The notes beneath the pieces were generated by a model. That model ran no database searches. It had not been told where the DNA came from and saw only the letters and a list, made by a program, of their open reading frames with translations. A program made the position numbers and the translations under genes. A stretch of 64,000 nt of DNA from Stappia sp. (lineage in GTDB: Bacteria; Pseudomonadota; Alphaproteobacteria; Rhizobiales; Stappiaceae): positions 1-64,000 of the forward strand of contig PBLF01000029.1 of assembly GCA_002722295.1 (NCBI GenBank). Reading direction: 5' to 3'. This document shows, one piece after another, positions 31,678 to 41,257 of this stretch (the stretch's first letter is position 1; each line of letters starts with the position of its first letter).

Positions 31678-32528
31678 TACGCCTTTCCCGTTGCTCCGCT
31701 GCCGACCGAGGTCGGATCGAAGGTCCAGTCCTCCCCCGCCACCGCACCGGAACCGGATTTCGGCGTTGTGGGATAGAAGCGCGCATAGTCCTTGCGGTAG
31801 CGCCGGCGAACAGCCTGCACAAGGGGCGCGGGCAGGCTCGACGCGAGCTTCGTGACGGCCTCGGCGTCGGGATCGATGCCGAGCGAAAGAGCGCCGATGT
31901 CGGGACCTTCGCTTGCCAGGATCCGGCGCCGAACCACGTTCCAGTCCGTCTTGCGGTTTTCGTAGCGGATGAAATGAGAGGGCAGGAGCCGTCCCTTGTA
32001 GGTCAGTATGGCGCTTTGGCTGCGGATCGAATTCGGACTTTTCCAGTCCGGTGTCCGGCACACAGCAGCGGCGAACGCCTCGAAGCCATCCTCGCCCGCG
32101 AGTGCGCCGGCGCCTGCGGGGATCTTTCCGCGAACGCAGGCAAGGTAGCTTGCCGCCAGTCGCGACAGGGGATCGCGAAGCACGGTGAAGACGATGGCAT
32201 CGGGGAAGCGGCGGGTAAGCTGGCGAGCCGACAGCAGCGTCAGCCCGTCAGTCCAGTCGCGAAGGGTTCCGGTCGCATAGGCCGGTCCCTGAGGCGCACC
32301 GGCATCGGCGAGGCGCAACAGCGCCGAGCGAATGGAATGATCAGCGGAGTGGGGCGTGCGGCAATACGCCAGCCCCGCACCCTCCAGAACCAGAAAGTGA
32401 TGGTCGTTGAGGGGGCGCCGCCTTCGTTGATAGGCCCTGAGGAGCGGCTGCAGCACGATGAATCCTTCCCAACTGCCCCCGTGCGACCGGAGGAGTGTTG
32501 ATTCGCCATCCCTTCCCTTTGACATCAT
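31677..32528 (-). CDS. Sulfotransferase-like protein (Sulfotransfer_2 type)
   Basis: A 283-residue cytoplasmic protein. The segment LAYCRTPHSADHSIRSALL (about 45-65) aligns with the 5'-phosphosulfate loop of sulfotransferases (PKxxSTSI), and TVLRDPLSRLAASYLACVRGK matches the 3'-phosphate-binding strand with the conserved Arg and Ser/Tyr. The loop lysine of the usual PK motif is replaced by His (PHSADHS), so activity is not certain. Possible acceptors are capsule or other surface polysaccharides. Start codons at 32528 and 32525 are both possible, neither with a strong ribosome binding site. It is coupled to the small secreted protein downstream. Confidence 0.7.
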   Translation of the reverse strand: MMSKGRDGESTLLRSHGGSWEGFIVLQPLLRAYQRRRRPLNDHHFLVLEGAGLAYCRTPHSADHSIRSALLRLADAGAPQGPAYATGTLRDWTDGLTLLSARQLTRRFPDAIVFTVLRDPLSRLAASYLACVRGKIPAGAGALAGEDGFEAFAAAVCRTPDWKSPNSIRSQSAILTYKGRLLPSHFIRYENRKTDWNVVRRRILASEGPDIGALSLGIDPDAEAVTKLASSLPAPLVQAVRRRYRKDYARFYPTTPKSGSGAVAGEDWTFDPTSVGSGATGKA

Positions 32529-32593
32529 GACACTATGGCCGGAGCATGTCGCGCTGCGAAAACAACCTATGTTCCGGGCCGTAAGCGCTTTCC

Positions 32594-34651
32594 TCAGATG
32601 TCGAGTTCCTCGGCAAACTGGGCGTTTTCCTGAATGAAGACGAAGCGCGCCTCGGGCTTGTTGCCCATCAGGCGCTCCACGGCGTCCCGCGTTCCCTCCG
32701 CGCCGGCCTCGTCGACCTTCACCCGCAAGAGCGTGCGGCGCGACGGATCCATGGTGGTTTCCTTGAGCTGGGCGGGAAGCATCTCGCCAAGGCCCTTGAA
32801 GCGCCCGATTTCCACCTTCGCGTTGGCGCGGAACTCTGATTTGAGCAATGTGTCCTTGTGTGCGTCGTCCCGGGCGTAGAGCGTGCGTCCGCCCTGGCTC
32901 AGCCTGTAGAGCGGAGGCACGGCCAGATAGAGGTGTCCCTCGCGGATGAGGTCCGGCATCTCGCGGTAGAAGAAGGTTATGAGCAGGGACGCGATGTGCG
33001 CGCCGTCCACGTCGGCATCGGTCATGATGACGACCTTGTCGTAACGAAGGTCCGCCTGGCGATAGGACTTCCCGGTGCCGCAGCCGAGCGCCTGGATGAG
33101 GTCGGCGAGCTGCTGGTTCGCGACCAGCTTGTCGCGGCCGGCACTTGCCACGTTCAGGATCTTGCCGCGCAACGGCAGCACCGCCTGGGTCTTGCGGTTG
33201 CGCGCCTGCTTGGCCGAGCCGCCGGCCGAATCGCCCTCGACGATGAAGATTTCCGACCCGTCCGCCTGGGTGGAGGAACAGTCGGCGAGCTTGCCCGGCA
33301 GGCGCAGCTTGCGCACTGCCGTCTTGCGCGCCACGTCCTTTTCCTGGCGGCGGCGCAGCCGCTCGTCGGCTCGCTCGATAACCCATTCCAGAAGCCTGTT
33401 GGCCTGGTTCGGGGAGGCGGTCAGCCAATGGTCGAAGGCATCGCGCACCGCGCCTTCCACGATGCGGGCCGCTTCCGCCGTCGCGAGCTTGTCCTTCGTC
33501 TGGCCGACGAACTCAGGTTCCCGGATGAAGACGGACAGCATGGAGCCTGCCGACGTGATGACGTCGTCGCCGGTGATGACCGACGCCTTCTTGTTGCCGG
33601 TCAGTTCGCCATAGGCCTTGAGGCCGCGCAACAGCGCGCTTCTGAGGCCGGCCTCATGCGATCCGCCCTCGGGTGTCGGCACCGTGTTGCAATAGGATCG
33701 CGTGAAGCCGTCGCCGGCGAACCAGGACACGGCCCATTCGACCGCGCCATGACGACCCGTCTCGCGGGTGCGCCCGGCGAAGATGTCGTCGACGACCCTG
33801 CGCTCGCCGGTCAGGGCCTCGCCGAGGTAGTCGCGCAAGCCACCGGGAAAGTGGAAGGTGGCCTGGGCCTCGATCCCGTCCTTCTCATCAATGAGCTCCG
33901 GGTCGCAGCGCCAGCGGATCTCCACGCCGGAAAAGAGATAGGCCTTGGAGCGGGCCATCTTGAACAGTCGAGCGGGCTTGAAGGTCGCGCCCTTGCCGAA
34001 GATCTCCTCGTCGGGACGGAAGCGCACCAGGGTGCCGCGACGGTTCTGGACGTCGCCCACCGTCTCGAGCGGGCCTTGGGCCAGGCCGCGCCGGAACACC
34101 TGACGGTAGAGTTTGCGCGCGCGCGCGACCTCCACGACCAGTTCCTCCGACAGCGCGTTGACGACGGACACGCCGACGCCGTGCAGGCCGCCCGAGGTCT
34201 CGTAGACCTTGCTGTCGAACTTTCCGCCCGCATGCAGCGTGGTCATGATGACCTCGAGCGCGGACTTGTCGCGGTGCTTGGGATGAGGATCCACGGGAAT
34301 GCCGCGCCCGTTGTCGGCAACGCTCAGCGTGCCGTCCGCGGAGAGCGTGACCTCGATCCAGCTCGCATGGCCGGCGACCGCCTCGTCCATGGAATTGTCG
34401 ATCACTTCGGCGAAGAGGTGGTGCAGCGCGCGTTCGTCGGTTCCGCCGATATACATGCCCGGACGCCGGCGAACCGGCTCCAGCCCCTCCAGCACCTCGA
34501 TGTCGGCTGCCGTGTAGTCGGACGGCTCGCTTCGGTCGCGAGCAACCGGCTCCCGTTTCGATGGCCTGGCGCGCGCCGCCGGCTTCTCGGGCGTTGCCGA
34601 AGCCCCGGGGGAAGCGGGGGAGGAGTTGAACAGGTCGTCGTTTGCGGTCAT
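32594..34651 (-). CDS. parE: DNA topoisomerase IV subunit B
   Basis: ParE is the ATPase subunit of topoisomerase IV, which decatenates daughter chromosomes. The 685-residue product has a disordered N-terminus of about 40 residues, the GHKL ATPase domain (EVIDNSMDEAVAGHA, DNGRGIPVD, GGLHGVGVSVVNALS) and the TOPRIM domain (FIVEGDSAGGSAKQARNRK, MTDADVDGAHIASLLITFF). The KQARNRK variant and the short length distinguish it from GyrB (about 800 residues). MTANDDLF at 34651 is chosen as start; the frame is open 30 codons further upstream. parC is not in the window. Confidence 0.95.
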   Translation of the reverse strand: MTANDDLFNSSPASPGASATPEKPAARARPSKREPVARDRSEPSDYTAADIEVLEGLEPVRRRPGMYIGGTDERALHHLFAEVIDNSMDEAVAGHASWIEVTLSADGTLSVADNGRGIPVDPHPKHRDKSALEVIMTTLHAGGKFDSKVYETSGGLHGVGVSVVNALSEELVVEVARARKLYRQVFRRGLAQGPLETVGDVQNRRGTLVRFRPDEEIFGKGATFKPARLFKMARSKAYLFSGVEIRWRCDPELIDEKDGIEAQATFHFPGGLRDYLGEALTGERRVVDDIFAGRTRETGRHGAVEWAVSWFAGDGFTRSYCNTVPTPEGGSHEAGLRSALLRGLKAYGELTGNKKASVITGDDVITSAGSMLSVFIREPEFVGQTKDKLATAEAARIVEGAVRDAFDHWLTASPNQANRLLEWVIERADERLRRRQEKDVARKTAVRKLRLPGKLADCSSTQADGSEIFIVEGDSAGGSAKQARNRKTQAVLPLRGKILNVASAGRDKLVANQQLADLIQALGCGTGKSYRQADLRYDKVVIMTDADVDGAHIASLLITFFYREMPDLIREGHLYLAVPPLYRLSQGGRTLYARDDAHKDTLLKSEFRANAKVEIGRFKGLGEMLPAQLKETTMDPSRRTLLRVKVDEAGAEGTRDAVERLMGNKPEARFVFIQENAQFAEELDI

Positions 34652-34784
34652 GCGGTTTCCGAAAGAGGTGGCGCAGGCAGTTGCTTGCCGCCGTGTGCTA
34701 CCCGATGCGGACGGGAACGGCAACGCGCCCTTGCGGCACACGGATGTTTACTGAACTGCGAATCGACGCTGATTCTGCCAATCC

Positions 34785-34806
34785 GCAAAGCTTCATGCAA
34801 AGCTTC
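34785..34806. repeat. Tandem direct repeat in the parE upstream region
   Basis: GCAAAGCTTC occurs at 34785-34794 and again at 34797-34806, a 12-bp period. It lies upstream of parE (minus) and of the small plus-strand frame at 34937. It could be a regulator site or chance. Confidence 0.35.
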
Positions 34807-34936
34807 CCGTGCCGTATGCCTCCGCCTACGGGCGGGAACGTTTCCGGGAACCGTTTTTCAACTCCTGCCGGCTACAGTCGTGGCAACGGATCCGGAGAGG
34901 TCCGAGACCGTTCGCCCAGTTGTTGAGGAGGCTTGC

Positions 34937-35032
34937 ATGAGGGACACCCCCCGTTGTCGCGCTGGCAGGATCGACCTTGTCGCTGCCGGAATGCTTTTCG
35001 CTCAGGCGCTGGTGTTCGTGGTGCTTGGCTGA
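34937..35032 (+). CDS. Possible 31-residue single-helix peptide
   Basis: A short frame with a strong ribosome binding site (GAGGAGG, six bases before the ATG). The peptide has a basic N-terminus (MRDTPRCRAGR) and a hydrophobic stretch (LVAAGMLFAQALVFVVLG) that runs to the stop, as in small bacterial membrane peptides. I know no family for it. It lies in the 716-bp region between parE and exoR, and 335 bp separate it from exoR. The region 35033-35367 otherwise shows nothing I can name. Confidence 0.4.
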   Translation: MRDTPRCRAGRIDLVAAGMLFAQALVFVVLG

Positions 35033-35367
35033 GGTGCTGCGTGGAGACCTTCTGTTGCGGGGGTGCCACACCTGCCGCAGAGTCACGAGTAAGGCCCGGA
35101 ATCGTGGCATTGATGCCCCCTTTCGGCCATTTTTCGGCAGCCTCAGTGTTGTATGAAATCGGGATGCGGGCATGTTCCGGCCCGTTTGCGGATGGTCGCT
35201 CGATTGGCGGTTTCATCCATTCGGAAGCCGGTTCGCTCGGGCGGGCGGTTCCGAAAATGGACATTGCGCGATCAGCGCATGTCGCATGGGGCAGGGGCGT
35301 GGAAACGAACGAAGGGCGTACGGGTACAAGGTCCCGGAGCGGACGGCCCTGCGCGAGGCGGTCGAGA

Positions 35368-36219
35368 ATGCGTATCACGTTTGTGCAGATCTTGGGGGGG
35401 ATGCTGATCGCGACGGGGCTTGTTGGCCCGGTCGCGGCCCAGGAGACGGCTGCGGAGGCCGCCGCGCGCATGTCCGGCGCGGCGCCGGCCAATGGCGACC
35501 TGACTCCGACCGAGGCCTTGCGCGCGGGAACCCGCTTCTATTACGCGGGCGAGAAGAAGCGTGCCCTCGACTCCCTGCGGTTCGCCGCCGAGCAGGGGCA
35601 TCCGCTCGCCGCCTGGAAACTCGGGCGCATGTATTCGCGCGGCGATGGCGTCAAGGAAGACGACATCAAGGCGTTCGAGTACTTCAGCCAGATCGCCTCG
35701 AATTTTGCCGACGACAGTCCGAGCTCGCCGCGCGCGCCCTTCATCGCGAGCGCCTTCGTCGAGCTGGGCTCCTATTACCTCACCGGTATCAATGACAGTG
35801 CGATCCGACCGAACCTGACCCGGGCGCGCGAGATCTTCACGTATGCCGCCAGCTATTTCGGCGATGCGGACGCACAGTTCCACCTCGGGATGCTTTATCT
35901 CGACGAACGCGACCGCGACACCACCATGGCGGCGCGCTGGCTGAAGCTTGCCGCGCAGAAGGGGCACCTTGCGGCTCAGGCGCGGCTTGGCGAACTGCTC
36001 TTCAACGGCGACTTCGGTGGCGATGGCGCGAGAGCGGCGGGCCTGATGTGGCTGACCGTTGCGGGCAAGCGCGCCAACCGCCCCGACGATCACTGGATTT
36101 CGGATCTGCACGAACGCTGCTTCGGTCTCGCTTCCGAGCCGGTGCGTCGGCGCGCGTCGCAGATGGCGGAGAAGTGGTTTTCCGCAAATCCGGGTGTCCT
36201 GGCCCACAATTCCCAATAG
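35368..36219 (+). CDS. exoR: ExoR-like periplasmic Sel1-repeat regulator
   Basis: A 283-residue secreted protein with a signal peptide (MRITFVQILGGMLIATGLVGPVAAQ). The mature part consists of Sel1-like repeats: AAEQGHPLAAWKLGRMYSRGDGV, AASYFGDADAQFHLGMLYLDE and AAQKGHLAAQARLGELLFNG. The segment between the first repeats (KAFEYFSQIASNFADD, FIASAFVELGSYYLTGI) resembles ExoR of Sinorhizobium, which binds the sensor ExoS and keeps the ExoS-ChvI system off in the periplasm, thereby limiting exopolysaccharide. The assignment rests on overall resemblance; no exoS or chvI gene is in the window. The frame extends upstream, but MRITF at 35368 gives the signal peptide. Confidence 0.82.
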   Translation: MRITFVQILGGMLIATGLVGPVAAQETAAEAAARMSGAAPANGDLTPTEALRAGTRFYYAGEKKRALDSLRFAAEQGHPLAAWKLGRMYSRGDGVKEDDIKAFEYFSQIASNFADDSPSSPRAPFIASAFVELGSYYLTGINDSAIRPNLTRAREIFTYAASYFGDADAQFHLGMLYLDERDRDTTMAARWLKLAAQKGHLAAQARLGELLFNGDFGGDGARAAGLMWLTVAGKRANRPDDHWISDLHERCFGLASEPVRRRASQMAEKWFSANPGVLAHNSQ

Positions 36220-36258
36220 TGTCCATGCGGCGCCGGGTCTCCTCTGACGCAGCGTCCC

Positions 36259-36277
36259 GTGAGGCCGGCGGTCTCAC
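36259..36277 (+). terminator. exoR: Possible weak terminator after exoR
   Basis: GTGAGGCC (36259-36266) can pair with GGTCTCAC (36270-36277), including one G-U pair, around a 3-nt loop. A TTGTATTTT tract appears about 15 bases later, too far for an ideal terminator. Confidence 0.35.
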
Positions 36278-36318
36278 CCGACAATCCTGCCTTGTATTTT
36301 GTGCTCAGCTTTCGGAAC

Positions 36319-36338
36319 GTTTCATGCTAGCATGAAAC
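36319..36338. promoter_or_regulatory. Perfect 20-bp palindrome touching a start codon
   Basis: GTTTCATGCTAGCATGAAAC is an uninterrupted perfect palindrome ending one base before the ATG at 36339. It occupies the position where a ribosome binding site would be. It is probably an operator; as RNA it could also fold and hide the start. Confidence 0.6.
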
Positions 36339-36842
36339 ATGCTGTACGCAGGATCAGGGACTGGTTTGCTGCGGTCCGGAAGGTGTTTTGCCTTCCTCCG
36401 GCAAATCTTTTTTGCGTTGCTGATACTTGCTCTTGCGCCGCTCGTCGTGCCGTCCCCGGCCAGAAGTGATGATGAGCGGAAGCAGCTTCCCGCCCCGCAA
36501 TCGATGAACTCCCGAGCCATGGGCCTTGTGGCGACACCTGTGGCGGGCGGGCGCAATTGCACCTGCCGCTATTTCGGGCAGGATTTCAGTCTGGGCACAA
36601 CCGTTTGCCTCAAGGGGCCGGACGGGCCGCGCCTGGCGCGCTGCGCCATGAACCAGAACAACACGTCCTGGAAGGTGCTCGAACAGTCATGCCCCTCGGC
36701 CGGTCTGGAGCCGGGCAGGGGTCAGGCGGCCATCTCCACCCACACAGGCACATGGTCGGACGGCTTCTCCCAGCCGCGCACATGGGCGTCGATCCCGACG
36801 CGCTCCAGCCTGTCGGCCGCCTCCGGCGCAAGCAGGATGTGA
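36339..36842 (+). CDS. Small secreted cysteine-containing protein
   Basis: A 167-residue frame. Residues 1-43 form a long signal sequence (core FFALLILALAPLVV, ending PSPARS-DD). The mature conserved-looking part has four cysteines: GGRNCTCRYFGQDFSLGTTVCLKGPDGPRLARCAMNQN, then WKVLEQSCPSA. I recall similar short secreted proteins near exoR in Rhizobiales, but no function. From about residue 128 on, the frame runs antisense through the end of xth for 121 bp, and this tail is probably not conserved. No ordinary ribosome binding site is visible because a 20-bp palindrome abuts the ATG. Confidence 0.65.
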   Translation: MLYAGSGTGLLRSGRCFAFLRQIFFALLILALAPLVVPSPARSDDERKQLPAPQSMNSRAMGLVATPVAGGRNCTCRYFGQDFSLGTTVCLKGPDGPRLARCAMNQNNTSWKVLEQSCPSAGLEPGRGQAAISTHTGTWSDGFSQPRTWASIPTRSSLSAASGASRM

Positions 36843-37504
36843 TCGATGCGGATGCCGTTGTTCTTTTGCCAGGCGCCGGCCTGATAATCCCAGAAACTGT
36901 AGACATCGGCACCGGTCGTCGCCGCGCGTACGGCGTCGGTGAAGCCGAGCGAGAGAAGCGCGCGGAAGGCCTGCCGGCTTTCCGGCTGGAACAGCGCATC
37001 CTCGGTCCAGGCTTCGGGATTGCGCGCGTCCACCGGGTCCGGGATCACGTTGTAGTCGCCAAGCAGCATGAAGCGTTCCTCGCGCGCCAGCATGTCCCGG
37101 GCGTGGGCATGAAGCCGCTTCATCCATGAGAGCTTGTAGTCGAACTTCGGCGTGCCGAGCGGGTTCCCGTTGGGCAGATACAGGCCGCCGACCCGCAACG
37201 GGCGCGAACCTGTCGCAAAGACGGCCTCGATGTAACGGGCCTGCTCGTCGTCCGGATCTCCGGGCAGGCCGCGCGAAACGCTTTCGGGTTTCTCGCGACT
37301 GAGGATGGCGACGCCGTTGAAGCCTTTCTGACCGTGGGTCTCGACATGGTAGCCGAGCTCGACGAAGCGCTCGGCCGGAAAGCCCTCGTCGACCGACTTG
37401 ATCTCCTGAAGGCACACGATGTCCGGCGTCGCTTCCTGAAGCCAGGCCAGTGCCGTTTCCAGGCGCGCCTTCACGCCATTGATGTTCCAGGTCGCGATCT
37501 TCAC
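36722..37504 (-). CDS. xth: Exodeoxyribonuclease III (AP endonuclease)
   Basis: This enzyme cuts DNA at abasic sites and removes 3' blocking groups in base excision repair. The 260-residue product shows the family motifs: KIATWNINGVKARL, CLQEIKS with the metal-binding Glu, GDYNVIPDPVDARNPEAW with catalytic Asp/Asn, and the terminal SDHVPVWVEM with catalytic Asp-His. I chose the GTG at 37504 because AAAGG lies nine bases upstream and it gives the standard N-terminus; ATGs 8 and 11 codons earlier are possible. Its 3' end overlaps the convergent secreted-protein gene by 121 bp. Confidence 0.95.
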   Translation of the reverse strand: MKIATWNINGVKARLETALAWLQEATPDIVCLQEIKSVDEGFPAERFVELGYHVETHGQKGFNGVAILSREKPESVSRGLPGDPDDEQARYIEAVFATGSRPLRVGGLYLPNGNPLGTPKFDYKLSWMKRLHAHARDMLAREERFMLLGDYNVIPDPVDARNPEAWTEDALFQPESRQAFRALLSLGFTDAVRAATTGADVYSFWDYQAGAWQKNNGIRIDHILLAPEAADRLERVGIDAHVRGWEKPSDHVPVWVEMAA

Positions 37505-37565
37505 CGGTGCTGGCCTTTCTGGTGGCATCGGCCGCACGCGGCCGGGCAGGGGCGTGAGGTGGCGG

Positions 37566-37934
37566 TCAGATCGAGAAGCTGGTGCCGCAGCCGCAGCCTG
37601 CCGCCGCGAGCGGGTTCTTGATCTGGAACGCCTGCCCCATGATGTCGTCGACGAAGTCGATTTCTGATCCGCTCATGTAGTCGAGCGAGATCGCATCGAT
37701 CAGCACCGTGGCGCCGTCGCGCTCCAGGACGAGATCGTCGTCCTCTCGTGTCGTGACCAGGTCATACTTGTACTGGAAACCGGAGCAGCCGCCGCCTTCC
37801 ACGCTGATGCGCAGCATGGTGCCGTCGGCTTCCTTCTCGAGGATGCGCGCAATGCGGCGAACCGCACTGTCGCTCATGGTGACCGGCTGGGCCGGGGTCG
37901 CGGGGGGCTGTGTGCCGGCGTTGAGTTCCTGCAT
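37566..37934 (-). CDS. erpA: Iron-sulfur cluster insertion protein ErpA
   Basis: A 122-residue A-type carrier that inserts Fe-S clusters into target proteins. After a 17-residue Pro/Ala-rich N-terminus, the HesB fold has the three conserved cysteines, in GGGCSGFQYKYD and AAAGCGCGTSFSI. The motif SLDYMSGSEIDFVDDIMGQAFQIKNP is typical of ErpA. The ATG at 37934 has AGGA just upstream; the frame is open 67 codons further. It is divergent from dgt and follows xth's direction, 61 bp apart. Confidence 0.93.
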   Translation of the reverse strand: MQELNAGTQPPATPAQPVTMSDSAVRRIARILEKEADGTMLRISVEGGGCSGFQYKYDLVTTREDDDLVLERDGATVLIDAISLDYMSGSEIDFVDDIMGQAFQIKNPLAAAGCGCGTSFSI

Positions 37935-38180
37935 GGTCCTGTCTCCCATGGCACGAAGGGCGGGCATGCGGCCGTGGCCGGGAATGCCCCTGTATGGCCG
38001 GCTGGTGGCGGGATCGCGCGGATTTTTCACGCGCGCCCGTGCCGGCACCCTGTGCAAGACGTTTACAGATAGGTATGAACACGGGCGACACGCGTCAACC
38101 GCGATGCGTCGGCGCCACAGCGGCCGGCCGCGCATTCAGGGGCGCGCCCGCAAGCGATCACGGACCAGCAGGGGCAGCGC

Positions 38181-39419
38181 ATGACCATTGGCAACGATGC
38201 GATGACGGCGGCGATCGGCTATGGCGCCCAGCCAAGGGCGCCTTATGCAACCGATCCTTCGGCAAGCCTCGGGCGGCTTGTCCCCGAGCCGGAAAGCCCG
38301 ACCCGCACGCCCTATCAGCGGGACCGGGACCGCATCATCCACTCGACCGCGTTTCGCCGGCTCAAGCACAAGACACAGGTCTTCATCTACCACGAGGGCG
38401 ACCACTTCCGCACGCGGCTGACCCACACGATCGAGGTGTCCCAGATCGCCCGCTCGCTGGCGCGTGCGTTGCGCCTCGACGAGGATCTCGCGGAGTGCCT
38501 CGCGCTTGCCCACGACCTCGGACATACGCCCTTCGGCCATGAAGGCGAGGACGTGATGGACGAATGCATGGCCGACCATGGCGGGTTCGACCACAACGCG
38601 CAGTCCCTGCGCATCGTGACGGCGCTCGAGCGGCGCTATGCCGAGTTCGACGGGCTGAACCTGAGTTGGGAAACGCTCGAGGGACTGGTCAAGCACAACG
38701 GGCCGCTGCTTGGACCCGATGGCCGGCCGCTTGGCAAGTTCGCCGGGACGGGGCTGCCCTTTGCCATTCGCGCCTATGCCGAAAAACAGGACCTGCGGCT
38801 GGACAGCTGGCCGAGCGCCGAGGCGCAGGTCGCGGCCATCGCCGACGATATCGCCTATGACGCCCATGATCTGGATGACGGATTGCGGGCCGGCCTCCTG
38901 GATCTGGAACAGATGGACGAAGTGCCGTTCCTCGCGCGTATCCGGGGCGAGGTTCTGCAGCGCTATCCGGCTCTCGAGCCCGCCCGCCAGATCCACGAGA
39001 TCGTGCGTCGTTCGATCACGCGCATGGTGGAGGATGTGATCGGGGAAGCGCTGAGGCGTCTCGCGGCGCTCGATCCGGCCTCGCCTGACGACATTCGCAA
39101 TGCGGGCGATGCGGTCGGTGCCTTCTCGTCGACGATGGCGGAGGAGGAGAGGGCGGTGAAACGTTTCCTCTTCGCCAATCTCTATCGGCATGAATCCGTG
39201 CTGGCTGTGCGGCGCGAGGTGGCGCAGGTGGTGCGCGACCTGTTTGCCCGTTATCGCGCCGAGCCGTGGGAGATGGCGGAGGAATGGCGCCAGGGGCTCG
39301 AGGGAGCCTCCCCCGACCGCCTGGCCCGACGCGTGTGCGACTATGTCGCCGGAATGACCGACCGCTTCGCCATCGACGAACACCGGCGGTTGTTTGACCG
39401 GTCACCCGATTTGGGCTAG
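38181..39419 (+). CDS. dgt: Deoxyguanosinetriphosphate triphosphohydrolase-like protein
   Basis: An HD-superfamily dNTPase that hydrolyses dNTPs to nucleoside and triphosphate. The 412-residue product has [26 protein letters not shown], the metal-binding histidine in [13 protein letters not shown] and the HD pair in [15 protein letters not shown], the classic pattern of the dGTPase-like family (type 2). The ATG at 38181 follows CAGGGGC. It is divergent from erpA across 246 bp, and runs into argS after 74 bp. Together with NrdJ it sets dNTP levels. Confidence 0.94.
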   Translation: MTIGNDAMTAAIGYGAQPRAPYATDPSASLGRLVPEPESPTRTPYQRDRDRIIHSTAFRRLKHKTQVFIYHEGDHFRTRLTHTIEVSQIARSLARALRLDEDLAECLALAHDLGHTPFGHEGEDVMDECMADHGGFDHNAQSLRIVTALERRYAEFDGLNLSWETLEGLVKHNGPLLGPDGRPLGKFAGTGLPFAIRAYAEKQDLRLDSWPSAEAQVAAIADDIAYDAHDLDDGLRAGLLDLEQMDEVPFLARIRGEVLQRYPALEPARQIHEIVRRSITRMVEDVIGEALRRLAALDPASPDDIRNAGDAVGAFSSTMAEEERAVKRFLFANLYRHESVLAVRREVAQVVRDLFARYRAEPWEMAEEWRQGLEGASPDRLARRVCDYVAGMTDRFAIDEHRRLFDRSPDLG

Positions 39420-39493
39420 GTCGCGGTCCACTGCGAGGCAGGGCGCGCCATCTGCGGCCCAATCCCCGATTCCATTTGCCAGAGAAGCAGACG

Positions 39494-41257
39494 ATGAACA
39501 TCTTCAGCGAGTATGCGGAGCACGTGCGCGCCGCGATCCAGGAGCTTTATCCCGACGGCGAGGTTGACGCCGCGCTGCTGGCCAAATGCGTCGTCGAGCC
39601 TCCGCGAGACAGCGCCCACGGCGACCTGGCGACCAACGCGGCACTCGTGCTTGCCAAGCCGCTGAAGGCCAATCCGCGCGCGCTCGCCGAGAAACTGGGT
39701 GCGATCCTGGAGCGCCACGACGAGGTGGTTTCCGCCGAGGTCGCCGGCCCCGGGTTCCTGAACCTGCGTCTCACGCCCGGCGTCTGGGGCCGCGTGCTCT
39801 CGGCCGTGGTGAGACAGGGCGCCGACTACGGGCGTTCGACCCTTGGCGGGTCCAAGAAGGTGAATGTCGAATACGTGTCGGCAAACCCCACCGGTCCGAT
39901 GCATGTCGGTCACTGTCGTGGCGCGGTCGTGGGCGATGCGCTCGCCTCGCTGCTCGATTTCGCCGGTTTCGACGTCGCGCGCGAATACTATATCAACGAT
40001 GCCGGCGCGCAGGTGGACGTGCTGGCGAACTCCGCTCTGCTGCGCTACCGCGAGGCGCTTGGCGAGGACATCGGGGCGATTCCCGAGGGCCTGTATCCGG
40101 GCGACTATCTCGTTCCGGTCGGGCAGGCGCTGGCGGAGGAGTTCGGCGACAGCCTTCTGTCGATGGACGAGGCGGAACGGCTCGAACTGGTCAAGGCGCG
40201 CACCATCGACGCCATGATGGACCTGATCCGCGCGGATCTTGCGCTTTTGAACGTTCACCACGAGGTTTTCTTCTCGGAGCGGACCCTGCACGAGCGCAAG
40301 GACAACCAGCCCTCGATGATCGACGCGATGCTGGAAGAGCTGCGCGGTCGCGATCTGGTGTACGAGGGCACCTTGCCCCCGCCGAAGGGACAGCTTCCCG
40401 AGGACTGGGAAGACCGCGAGCAGACGCTCTTCCGCGCCATGGCCTATGGCGACGACATCGATCGTCCGCTGAAGAAGTCGGATGGCTCCTATACCTATTT
40501 CGCGGCGGATGTTGCCTATTTCCTGTCGAAGTACCAGCGTGGCTTCAAGGAAATGATCTTCATTCTCGGCGCCGATCACGGCGGCTACGTCAAGCGCCTC
40601 GAGGCGGTGGGGCGTGCGATTTCCGGCGGGGAGGCGAGCGTCGTTGTCCGCCTCTGCCAGTTGGTGAAACTGTTCCGGGATGGCGAGCCGGTGCGGATGT
40701 CCAAGCGGTCCGGCGATTTCATCACCCTGCGTGACGTGGTGGAGGAAGTGGGACGGGATCCGGTCCGCTTCATGATGCTGTTCCGCAAGAACGATGCTCC
40801 GCTCGATTTCGACTTCAAGAAAGTGACGGAACAGTCGAAAGACAATCCGGTTTTCTATGTTCAGTATGGTCACGCGCGTTGCCGTTCGGTAATGCGTCAG
40901 GCGGCCGAGGACGCGGGTCTCGATACCTCCGAGGCGGCGCTTGCGAAGGCCGACTTCACCCTGCTTGCGGATGAGGGCGAGCGGGACCTGGCCGCAAGGC
41001 TTGCGGCGTGGCCGCGTCTGGTCGACAGCGCGGCCGAAGCACACGAGCCGCACAGGGTCGCGTTCTACCTGCATGAACTGGCCAGTGCCCTGCACTCGCA
41101 GTGGAACAAAGGCAAGGATTTGCCGCAATTACGTTTTATTAACTCTGAAGATCGACAAACAACATTGGCCCGCCTTGGTCTTGTGCATTCGGTTTCCAAG
41201 GTTCTTGCATCTGGCCTCGCGATTCTCGGAGTGGATGCCCCGGAGGAGATGCGATAA
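39494..41257 (+). CDS. argS: Arginyl-tRNA synthetase
   Basis: This class I synthetase charges tRNA-Arg. The 587-residue product has the N-terminal additional domain, the HIGH-type motif in [17 protein letters not shown], the KMSKS-type motif in [12 protein letters not shown], and the DALR anticodon-binding domain ending [16 protein letters not shown]. The start at [11 protein letters not shown] (39494) fits the family; six in-frame codons precede it. It begins a long same-direction series running to about 54 kb. Confidence 0.97.
   Translation: MNIFSEYAEHVRAAIQELYPDGEVDAALLAKCVVEPPRDSAHGDLATNAALVLAKPLKANPRALAEKLGAILERHDEVVSAEVAGPGFLNLRLTPGVWGRVLSAVVRQGADYGRSTLGGSKKVNVEYVSANPTGPMHVGHCRGAVVGDALASLLDFAGFDVAREYYINDAGAQVDVLANSALLRYREALGEDIGAIPEGLYPGDYLVPVGQALAEEFGDSLLSMDEAERLELVKARTIDAMMDLIRADLALLNVHHEVFFSERTLHERKDNQPSMIDAMLEELRGRDLVYEGTLPPPKGQLPEDWEDREQTLFRAMAYGDDIDRPLKKSDGSYTYFAADVAYFLSKYQRGFKEMIFILGADHGGYVKRLEAVGRAISGGEASVVVRLCQLVKLFRDGEPVRMSKRSGDFITLRDVVEEVGRDPVRFMMLFRKNDAPLDFDFKKVTEQSKDNPVFYVQYGHARCRSVMRQAAEDAGLDTSEAALAKADFTLLADEGERDLAARLAAWPRLVDSAAEAHEPHRVAFYLHELASALHSQWNKGKDLPQLRFINSEDRQTTLARLGLVHSVSKVLASGLAILGVDAPEEMR

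Noticed and set aside
34652..35367. N-terminal extension of exoR from 34933
   Set aside because: The extra 145 codons show no conserved sequence, and a proper signal peptide begins at 35368.
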